Below, piece after piece: positions 28,958 to 39,484 of a stretch of DNA of 64,000 bases. Source of the DNA: Casuarina equisetifolia (taxonomy: Eukaryota > Streptophyta > Magnoliopsida > Fagales > Casuarinaceae). A program made the position numbers and the translations under genes. Each line of letters starts with the position of its first letter. Within the stretch, counting starts at the first letter, position 1. The DNA lies in NCBI GenBank assembly GCA_028551475.1, contig CM052357.1, forward strand, positions 186,001 to 250,000, written 5' to 3'. Below the pieces are notes generated by a model. That model was not told where the DNA came from, did no database searches, and saw nothing but the letters and a program-made list of their open reading frames with translations.

Positions 28958-31900
28958 TGAATGTGCTTTCTGCAGAATCCTAACAAACTATTGGGAGTGA
29001 TCAGAGAAGAAGATATGGGGTTGAGAGCAGGGCATGGGAAGGCAATGAAGGACATGGTGAGGAGAGTGGGACTTTATAAAGTTGAAAGTGAGGACACAGC
29101 ATAGGCTTGTGGAAGTCGTAACATGGGGGAGGGGTTGGGGTCTGCCGAACACCATCTTGTGAGGGGTGCTGCTTTTGGCTAATGTGAAAAAACAGAAGTT
29201 CAAAAGTTAGAGGCCTTTATTTTGTTTAAACTTAACATTGGGTATTTTATCTTTTTAATGTAAGATTTTCATTTTGTATATATTCTTCTGCACACCAAGT
29301 ATTATTACACTTCCAATCATATATATAGGGTAAAACAAAGTTATCCTAAGTTTAGATATTATGCTAAAATGTTTAAAAGTTTAACTTAAAAATTACAACA
29401 AAAGTTAAAAGTTTTATATTTCAATGCAGATCCTCATCCTGAACACAAATGACATAAAAATGGGTCAAGATAATTATAATGTATACGAGGCAAGCTAAGT
29501 AGTGGGAATGGAGGTGGTGCCACTGCCAGCACTTTCGTGGTCCCTCCTTTCACTGTTCTTCGTGTCCTTACTGCTCATTGAGTCAATGATACTCTCTACG
29601 TCCAAGATAGAGGCCAATCATTTCCCCTCTTAACTACTTTTTGACCTTCCCAAGATCATAATAAGTTCACCAATGAAAGGTTGACTGGTAGATAGTAGTT
29701 TGAGTTTCGTTGAACTAATCAAATAAAAATGGCTCTCTAAAAGCCTATCCATGGTGATTGCAGACCACTTGAAACCTTTTTAATTGGACCAAACTCCTTT
29801 CGTTTTCTCTTCTTCTTCTGGTTCTTTTCTTCTTTGGGGGGATTCGGGGTGGGAGTAGATGTGGGAAAATTTTACCAAATCCCTACCGTATTTGTTGTCA
29901 AAACCAAACCATTATCAAGATTATCAGGCTAGAGAAAATCATATAAGACATTTCACATCTGTCCTGAAATTGGTCCCCAAAACTTGCCATGAACATGGCC
30001 ATGCCGATGGGAAAATGTATTTAATAGGGTTGTCAACCACTTCTTTCTATGCAAGCATAGTGGGTAGCATTAACAGTGACAAATCTTTGTTGTCTGTCCT
30101 TGGAAGACGAACACGAATAAGCATTTGGTGCATTGAGCCGGTCTCATGACCCCCACTGAAAGGTCTTTTTCCTCCACCCAACAAAGAACAGCACTCCCAT
30201 TAACATTGTGCCTGAGATTAAAGCATATTCCCATGTCTGTAACTCTCAAACTACCATTTTTTTTACGAAATAAAGGAAAGGAAAAAACTAACAAATTGAA
30301 TGAATTTGATTGTATTAAATTCAAACATTTACGTGAAGTTTCGCAAATGAAAGATCACCGGAAGCTACCATCATGGTTTGTCAGAGGTGGTCAAAGCGGT
30401 AGGCAAAAACAACCTCCTGTAATTGTACCAAGTATAGTGTCAATAATGACCAACATCCGGGGACCCAAATAAGGTCATAATGAGAGTGTGGATCCTCATT
30501 GATTCTCGCTCACTCGAAATCTTCACCCGCAAGCAATTAACATGGAACCACCTGACTTGACTGTTGATGTTTTGGATGACTTGCAACAAGAAGTTAAGTT
30601 TTGGGTCATCTACAGTTGATTTTGTCCATAGATCAGAAGAAAAGCACGAAACATGCATGTAATCAATAGCTGGATCATGCCGGAAAACCTTAAAGCATAC
30701 CCCATCTAACTGTCAGACATGAAACTTGATATGACTGAAATTACTCAATCTATTGCTAATTATGATTACGCTATTTTGGTGATCCGTTAACAACCATCCT
30801 TAGAAGCTCTACCTCAATAAATGTTTCATTTTTTAGCTTATCTCTATGTAGTGATAGCTCATGCACTTCTAGGCATAGTTTCAAGTTTATTTTGTATAAT
30901 ATTACTTAGTATTAAAATATTTAAATATTCAATTCAAAAGTTTTTTTAAAGGTTATGATGTTTTTCTTTTATTTAAGTTTCACTTTAAAATTTTCTATTA
31001 TGATATAAACTCTCATCTTGCATACACTAAATACTCAAAACTTTGTCAAGACAGCTAAGACACCAGCAGGGTGGAAGATGCAATTCGATTGAATTTGTCA
31101 AGTAGAAGCCTTAAAAAAAGGAAAAAAAAAAAAAAGGTAGGAAAATCATTCTCGAAACAATAGGCTATGGCTATCCGCCAAGGAACTCATATAGTAATGT
31201 CAAGAAACCAGAAGCAACAATGACATCTCAATGTCTTCACGTGAATTGTTTTAACCATATGCCAATTTTAGAAGTCGTCCTGGAAATTTTGATTACAAGA
31301 AAAGAAGCCATGTGCTTCTCCAATATGGTTACATCAATCGGGAGAGGCAGTTCCAAGATAACACTTGAAAGGATTATTGACTATTTTCACATCTAGATGA
31401 GAAAATCAACATTATTTACACGAAAACGTGGATCAAAGCTGAGAAAGGTTGATTAGGAAGCTGCATATGGCCATGTCAAGTGAAAATTGAAGGAGGTTTT
31501 GGATCTTATAATGGGACAAATGCCATGTTATCCGGAGAGAATAATGAACTAATGACATCAAAATATACTCTTAGTTCCCAAGCCGACAATTGGTACGTGT
31601 AGAGTGAAACGAAAGCTTGTAACTTAATGATCCAAAGGATTGGCCCTTCCTCTGACATCTTCTCAAGAAAGAAGTCCTCAGCAGCCTCATCATTGTACTC
31701 AACAAAAACCAAAAGCTGGAGTCGTCTGATATGTAAAATAATTGAACGTTGAAACAAGTAGTCACGAGAGCCCAAAATGCTAGCCCTTTGGGTGCATAAG
31801 CTACCCCATCTATGATGGAACATAATGATCGTATCACATACTCCTTTTATAATAGCGTCTTTAAGAGATTTGAGGAAATAACCTTATCCTTGATGTCGCT

Positions 31901-34843
31901 GGGTCCATTTTCCTACTTAAATTCATAAAGCTAGCTCAATTATGAGTTTCATTTGGAAACTGTTGGAAAGGAGAAGGTCCTAAATATATAATCAATTGTT
32001 AGGAGAAGGAGTATAGTATGTCAATTAAAAGGCTTAAATACTCAATCTAAAAGTTAACTCAAAAGTTTGAAGGTCTTCTTTTAAATTTAAATTTTACCTC
32101 AATGATCTTATTTTTTAATATGAAGTTTTTGTCTTTCACATATGCCCCTGCACACCAAGTGTTATTGGACTCAAAGTCAGACAAAGTGGAGTAGATTTAG
32201 CCTAGCTCTAAGATAAAGTTAAAAGGACCAAATGTCTAACCTAAAAGTTAGATAAAAAGTTAAAAGATCCTCCTTTTAATTTAAATTTAATTTTAGGGAT
32301 CTTATTTTATGGTGTAGAACTCTTATCTTTCATGCAATGTTTAAGATATTAATGATATGAAATCATCTTTATCTTTGACATACTTTTTTTTCAAGTATTA
32401 GGAAATCACAAGAACTTACTCTATAAGTAATGGAACAATGAAGCAAGATCACAATAATCTAGATCAATAAGCAATGAAATTACAAACTTGAACATAAAAT
32501 TTGATATCATGCAAAAGTATTACCTAAGTCCAACGAATTTTAGACATGAAATATTGTGAATAAGTTCACCATACACCCGGACAAGTTTCTTGGCTATTCA
32601 AATCTATTTTTCCTGCTATTTTTGTTAGTGTTAGTTGCAGTGAGGCCAGTCAAGTTTTCGGTTCATTACTTTAGCAAAGGGGCCAACACATGGTTTCTAA
32701 CATACAAACATCTTTATCATTATTATTCCTTTCATACGAGCTGTTGGCTAAGAGGCATCCTTAAATTGAAAAGAAAGGTTCAGTTGTCCCCTGTCACTGT
32801 CTCTATGCCTGTATCCTCTCCAACAGCTGGACCTCCGTGCTGGTTTCTCTTAGCTTTGGCATGTGTATTGTGGACCTGAAACAAACGAATACGTAATGAA
32901 CACTGTAGGATGACAGAAACCTAGCTTATTTTATGTACAGTGATTTGGACATGGAGGAAAAGTGTAGCCTAAGCAATTCCTGCATAACTTTGAAGTATCG
33001 TTGGAGGATCTTCATGAAGTCTACCCGCAAGCTTCCTATTCAGCACCTCTATCGTCAACACAGTACACCAGATTACAATCAAAAAAGTCCCACACCAAGA
33101 CGAAAATTCATTGGTCCTTTCAGAGCCTGGAAAGGCAGGAAATTATTGTTGGCTCTTCAAGATAGACTTTCAAGTTCTCCAATGGTTTGGAATCGAATAC
33201 CTTTTCCCTTTGAAAACTACAGGTGTTTTCATTAATTACTTGAATCCCACAAAGTATCTCAAATTCTCATTACAGAATGCCGCCAAGAGTTTGGTAAACA
33301 AGGTAAAGAATGCTGATACAAAAAATCAGTCACTTGATCCTTATTAGAGGCCATGACCATCAGCGCAGTCATGTTCTCTTAAATGCACTGTTAAAATCCA
33401 GTTATGGTCGCATTACTTGTCTGCTTTTATTTCTGGAAATGAGTAAGCAACACGTCAAATTGTGATTGTGTTAAACAGTTTATAATTATTGTTGTCCTGG
33501 CGAAGTAAGAGCAGTTCTCGTTCGTCTGCTAGCAGCCATTATTATGCCTTTCCTTTGGCATCTGAGCCTTCCTGTCAACTACATTGATTCTTGATGAGTA
33601 TCCGGTTTTGACATGAGGGGGACAAAGGATCGCGATCATTACAGTTTTGACATGATATCAAAGAATGAGTACAAGACAAGATACAGATAAGATAAAAGTT
33701 AACTTAAAAAAAAAAAAAAGGCTCTTTAACCTTTTTAGTAGCTTTTGATTCGGCTTTTTTAAATAATATCAAAGTTTAAGTTAATTTTGTTTCATCTGGT
33801 ATGATCTTAAGCTTAATGTAATTAATGTATGGAGGAATATGTTAACCATGAGAAATACTTTAGTAACACAGAGCCAACTCTGTTTGGTGTTTGGGAGAAA
33901 GTACTGTAGGATGATATGGTTACATCTTCCCATCGCAGAAAAAAAACTCCACGAACAAAAGTCTAAACTATTTGAAAATGATGGTTACTGCTTTCCTGAG
34001 ACTTCGTGAAGTGATTTACCCGGAAATTAGCAGATAAATTTATGTACTGAACGCAAAGTGTGAAAATAGACAACTGCTTCTTCTAAGTTCTTTATTATGT
34101 AAGTTAGAGTTGCAGCCAATTACAATTAATGGTAAATGTTCAAAATCGTTTCTCAAACTCCTGCTTTACAATGTGGGGAATCAATAGACAATGTTGTGGT
34201 GTAATGCAGCTATTTCACGGCGGAGCAGGAAAAGAATTAAAAGGCCCGAACATTATTGTACAGTTTTGCTCACTTTGGATGCCAAAAGTACCAATATTGT
34301 CTTAGGCTCCCGTGCTTCTTGATGTAGAGTTGTCGAAGACACTATATGGAAGTCAATAGAAAGAGGCTTTCAAACGAGCAGAAAAGAAGAGCATTCATCA
34401 AGATTTAGTCTCTTTTCATCTAAGAAACCATAATGATACGTCCACTTCTTCTGTTCTGTTTAACTTTTTTTTCTCTGAAATAACATAGAAAGAACAGAAA
34501 GCCTGCAAATTTGTAGTGCAGAAGGAGCAGTCATTTCTAGTGCGGCCACTGTTTATGGAGAATGATAAACAGGGTGCTTTTGGAAAGTGAATATGAATAG
34601 CAGAGATTGTCAAAGGCTCATTTCTCTTTTAAAAAAACACGTACCGAGTACATGTACAAAAAGAGAAAGTTTGTGTTGAATGAGATGCCATGTACAAATT
34701 GTGGATAATTAAGTACAAAATGTAGATAGTAAGTACAAAATGTATATAGTAAGTAAAAGTAAGCTTCAACTTTCCGATTCCTGCTTTACTAAATCTCAGG
34801 GACAAAGACGGTCCTCCGGAGCAAGAACTCGTTCACCGGAACC
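28958..34843. other. 5.9-kb region with no recognised gene
   Basis: It begins with the glycosylase promoter. Two stretches near 29,225-29,410 and 32,030-32,345 share short motifs (a cacaccaagtNttatt motif at about 29,290 and 32,151) and look like old repeat copies. At 31,506-31,837 two minus-strand frames are open together for about 90-105 codons, without a family I recognise. At 32,790-32,883 a minus-strand stretch could be a short terminal exon (31 codons after a CAG acceptor, ending TGA), but I found no upstream partner. Otherwise the DNA is AT-rich and featureless. Confidence 0.4.
29073..29080 (-). promoter_or_regulatory. Putative TATA box of the TAG-family gene
   Basis: TTTATAAA (a palindrome) lies about 116 bases upstream of the ATG on the minus strand, followed by a moderately GC-rich leader. 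It is a plausible core promoter, unsupported by transcripts. Confidence 0.4.
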
Positions 34844-37800
34844 CTACGAGCGTGGATACGCTCGCACAACATCCACTATTGGAGCTCGGCAAATTGGGCA
34901 TTTCCCATTACTCCATTGTAGTTCATGAGCACATTTAAGACAGGTGCACATGTGCCCGCATCTGACAGAAACAAGAAACGATATGCTCAACGAAAAAATC
35001 AACAGGAACATAGATTCAACGAAGGGAGAATTAGTTTTCCAGAGGTAGTACCTATACAAAAGTGAGTCCACCTGCATTTCGTAGCAGATACAGCAGTTTC
35101 TTTTCTTTGCTGATCCATCACTGGACTTCCTCTCTTCACTTCGAACTGTTACAGTGATTTCAGGGGTTACTGTTTATCAGGCCCTTATCGAATTAGGGAC
35201 AGAAGAAAAGGCCCAGAGAGAGAGAGATACAAAAAAAGTTCATGCAGTTAAACCATCTATTATCTCCCAGAAGCATGTCTTTAGTTTGATATTAGCTTTT
35301 AAACCATCTATGCACTGGGAGTGTGGTTTTGGTACAGACATCCACACTCCCAGTGCTTCTTTCTCAAGCTACTGCTATTACTCGGAAAATGATTAAGCTA
35401 CCAAAATCTCCTTTTATGATTCATATGAACATATATGAGATGGGGTTCAGTCATGGCATAAATGAATGAGCACAAACCTGAATGAACCTCTTGATTAATG
35501 GATTGTTGTAACATCATTTGCATGTCCATGCAGCTCTTTATTGATTGTCTTAGTTCAGACATCTCGCGATGGAGTTGCTCCATATGGCCTCTCAAATCGT
35601 ATACGAGTTCCCTTTCCTGCAAGTCCAGCAGCATTATCTTCATTGCCAGAAACTCAAGAACTGTATATTCTGATAACTCAACAGGGAAAGAAAGTAAAAC
35701 TCACGGTTGAATTATGATTTCTGGAGGAAGAGTTTTGCTCACTGTCGTAATGGTAAGGTTGAGATGGTAAATGATGGGATGGAGATGGAGATGGAGATGG
35801 AGATGGAGATGGAGATGTAACATGATCAGAATCATCACTGGCTTCATTATCTCGATCAGTCCATGGCCATAACTGGGGTGGTGAAGGCATTTGCAGCAAT
35901 GATGAGGACTGATCAAAATAGGTACTGACTTCATTATATGGACCACTGACTGGGCCTTCCTCCCTCTCATCATCTTCTTCATCTGCTTCGACTCTACCTT
36001 CCTCTACCTCGTGTTCTTCTTCTGCCTCATTGTCAGCTTCCTCCTCCCTTTCTTCTTCTTGATGATGACTGCCTGATAGATGCGTATGCCTCCGTAAGTA
36101 AGACACCAACTGGCCTGTTCTCCCTTGGCTGCCATCCGCTTCTTCTGAATGCATATTTATTCCTAATCGAGATGTCATCAATCTGTCCATTTTGTCTTTG
36201 AAATCGCTGACGAGGAAATTCGATACTGTTCTTCTGCACACACAAGACTTGAAATTCAAATTGGTGATACACAAGATTTCTACATTTTCACAGAAGTTCT
36301 TGGCCAAGGACGTTGAGAAAACAACCGGTCCAATGCAGAGGAACAATGCTGGGAAGGAATCACAAGCTGGTATACCTTTCAAGGAGTCGACGAATTTCTC
36401 CATTGCTGGAGTTGAGCACCTCATCATACCGTTCTTGTCTGCGGTCTTCCCAATAACTTCGTGGGCGAGAAATGTCACCAATCCAGTCATAACTGGATTC
36501 TCCATACTCATGATCACTGACCTCGAGTTCTTCTGCTAAATCATTGCCCTCCCAAAAGTTCAAGGAAGTAGTTGTGGCTGCGGATTTTTGTGAGCCAAGG
36601 CTTCTGGTCTCTAATCTCGTTCGTTGGCTTATGACATCTGGTCTGGCAATCGATTCTTCATGATCATCTTCCATTGTGTGTGAGGTTGAGCTCTGTAACT
36701 GGAAACTGCTGTGCTGCTGCATTACACTAGCCTCCTGGTTACGGTTGTGGTTACCAGGCTGATAGGAGGTTGAAGAGTTCTCCAAATTAACGATGCTGCT
36801 TACTATCCCCCGACAATGACTTCGTGGAGAAGCTGCACTATTCTGGGCTGTTGCAGTCCGCTCAGCTCCTGTGCTGAATATGTCCCTACATTTAATTGTG
36901 ATTCTTCATAAGCGTAAACCAGGAGTGACAACATTTTTGGCCTTAAGAAGGGGAAGACACTTTCATAGATTCCAGTAACACTGACATTTCCAAATCATTC
37001 TTATAAACTTTGCAAATAATATTCAAGACCAAGTTTCATGTTCATCTGATAAAGAGTTCTCAATCGAAAGATAATAACTTAATGATAAGATTCAAATCCT
37101 ATGTATTCCGCTATTACCCTGGAAGCCTGCCCAAGCTCTGGCAAAAGATCATTTCCTTCTACAATTTGCAACTTGTCAATGGAAAAGGATATACCTTAGA
37201 TGTGTAACGGCAGATACTTTTGGCAATCTATACACTTCAGATGGTGCCGGTGGTGGGCATGGTTGATCTTGTGTTGGCCTGGAACGCTGCAGTAATTCTT
37301 TTGCTAATCTATTCACTCCAGGTAGTGCTGGTGGCGGGCATGGCTCATCTTGTGGTGGCTTGGAACGCTGCAGTAATCCTATCGGTAATCTATTCACTTC
37401 AGGTGGTGCCGGAGGTGGGCTTGGCTGATCTTGTTGTGGCCTGGAAAGCTGCGGTAATCTATTCAATTCAGGAGGTGCTCGTGGTGGACAAGGCTGATCT
37501 TGTGGTGGCCTGGAACGCTGCATTAATCTATTCACTGCAGGTGGTGCCGGTATCGGGCCTGGTTGACCTTGAGGTGGCCTGGGGCGCTGCAGTAATCTAT
37601 TCACTTCAGGTGGTGCCGGTGGCGGGCACGGCTGATCTTGTGTTGGACTGGAACGCTGCGGCAATCCTTGTGTTAATCTATCCACTTCAGGTGGTGCCCG
37701 GGGGGGCCATGGCTGATCTTGCGTTGGAATGGAACGCTGCAGTAATTCTTTTGGTAATCTATTAACTTCAGGCGGTGCCGGTGGCGGGCGTGGTTGATCT

Positions 37801-39484
37801 GGTGATGCCCTGGAACGCAGCACTTCTGCTGGTGCTGGCGGTGGGCATGTTTGATCTTGTGATGGCCCAGAACGCTGCACTTCAGGTTGTGCTGGAGGCG
37901 GGCATGGTTGATCTTGTGATGGCCCGGAACGCTGCACTTCGGGTGGGGCTGGCGGCGGGCATGATTGACCTTGCGTTGGCCTGGAATGCTGCAGTAATCC
38001 AGATCGTGCAGGTGGCGGGCATGGTTGATCTTGTGTTGGTCTGGAACGCTGCACTAATCCTTTTTGTAATCTTTGCACTTCAGATGGTGCTAGTGGCAGG
38101 CATGATTGATCTTGTATTGGCTTGCAACCCTGCAGCAATCTAAGCCGAATCATCGACTGCAAAAGGCAAAACATCAACATTAGAACACTTATTTCCTCAT
38201 TAAAATCAACTTACAAGAAAGAAGACAATTTGTTCATGTGTAAAAGATATCTCAAGTAGTTGAATGTTTGAAAGGAATGAAGTTCTTTACCTGAATGCGG
38301 CCTTTCTGGGAAAATCTTGAAACCGGTCGACGTTCAACCAATGTCTCTAGCTCCCTATGCCGGTCACGTTCCAAGTGCATAAGCAAATCCGCGAATGCTT
38401 GCCGTCCTCTGATCCGAGGCGAACTTATAACCTTCGAGAAAATCCGGTTCTCTACTTGTTCGTGCACCGAAGAACGCTCCAAAGATGGCAACGCTTGTAC
38501 GCTAGAATGGCCATGATCGTTATCGTCACTCGTGGAAGTTAATGGAGTCTGTGTTTGATATGCAGCCGCCAATTTCTTGATGATATCCGCGACTCTTACC
38601 TTTTCGTTCTGTTCAGCATCTGAATTTCTGTCTCGTGATGAAGAAGGTGCATCAACCGGAGGCGTCTTATCGGGCTCGGAATCGGCAAACTGGTCGTCGT
38701 TAGGCGGAGCATCGTTGCTTTCATGAACAGATTCCCCTGCTTCTTCAGTTGATAATGGTTCTTCGACAGGGGACTCGCCGCCATTGGAGCTGAATTCAGA
38801 AACAGACCGGGAAGGCGAAGCCGTGGAATTCAATTTTAACTCGCCGCCATTGTTGCTCAATCCAGAAACAGACGTGGAAGGCGAAGCCGTGGAATTCAAT
38901 TTTAGCTCGCTGTCACTGTTGCTGAATCCAGAAACAGACCTGGAAGGCGAAGCCGTGGAATTCAATTTTATGTTGTTCAATCGGTTGAGCCTCTTCTCCC
39001 ATATCTGAACAAGGGAAGAAGCACCGAGGACGGAGGTTTCCTGTGAGCTATCCGATGGAGCCGAAGCACTCGACGACGAGTTCGACCGTGCGAGGACCTC
39101 CGCCTCCTGGCTATGTTTCTCAATAGTTGAAACCATTTCCCGAGCTTGCTGTGCGGCCCATCGATCCAGAGTTCTAGACTGCCTCGGGCTATCGTTGTTG
39201 TTGTTACGGTTGTTTCCCGAGAATCGGAAGCTTCTGTTATTATTGTTCTCCGCGTCGGCGACCCAAGAATCAACATTGCTGTTCTTATCCCTCTTCTTGG
39301 AAGGCGGAGAGCAGCCGGAAGACACTGAAATGCAGGGATGGAAATGACCTCTGACCAAGTTCTTGAGGTTTTTCTGGAACGTCGAGTGGGCGTTGCCTTC
39401 TCTGCATCGGTCTCCCCTGTTGTGATCCCTCAGGACACAACCAAACGGCGCGGAAGAAGCAATGTCGACTTGCGAAGACGCCAT
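34844..39484 (-). CDS. Large RING-finger protein, probable E3 ubiquitin ligase
   Basis: Seven exons (39484-38291, 38156-37195, 36885-36376, 36233-35705, 35616-35478, 35145-35052, 34961-34844) join in frame to 1181 residues. The RING finger is at the extreme C-terminus: C1129-x2-C1132, C1144-x-H1146, C1150-x2-C1153, C1164-x2-C1167, followed by RAPIVDVVRAY. This is the C3HC4 form shared with the plant At5g04460-like group. Before it come a coiled-coil-like stretch (ERELVYDLRGHMEQLHREM), an acidic Glu-rich region, a Ser-Pro dipeptide run and a conserved RRTVSNFLVSDF motif. Exon 1 has a threefold LKLNSTASPSRSVS repeat. Exon 2 (about residues 399-719) is almost wholly 13 proline-rich repeats. Such proteins normally transfer ubiquitin from an E2; the substrate is unknown. 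I chose ATG 39484 because it opens MASSQVDIA after an out-of-context upstream stretch. Confidence 0.88.
35312..35356. repeat. Perfect 15-bp inverted repeat in a RING-gene intron
   Basis: GCACTGGGAGTGTGG (35312-35326) and its exact complement (35342-35356) flank a 15-base spacer. It lies in the intron between exons 5 and 6. Confidence 0.9.
37200..38145 (-). repeat. Coding minisatellite: 13 proline-rich repeats in the RING gene
   Basis: The unit is 18-27 residues, with consensus near RSRPTQDQPCPPPAPPEVNRL. I count 13 copies of the PxQDQ core. Unit length varies in multiples of three bases, and the whole array lies in exon 2 without a stop. The complementary strand is open over long stretches for the same reason. 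Confidence 0.88.
38790..38985 (-). repeat. Threefold coding repeat in exon 1 of the RING gene
   Basis: Three near-identical units of about 22-23 codons, each starting KLNSTASPS and continuing with a Val-Ser and Asn/Ser-rich part. They lie head to tail with few substitutions. Confidence 0.8.

Noticed and set aside
37220..38143. Two plus-strand frames of 122-181 codons opposite the RING-gene repeat exon
   Set aside because: They are antisense to the 13-copy coding repeat and stay open only because the repeat lacks stops in that frame.
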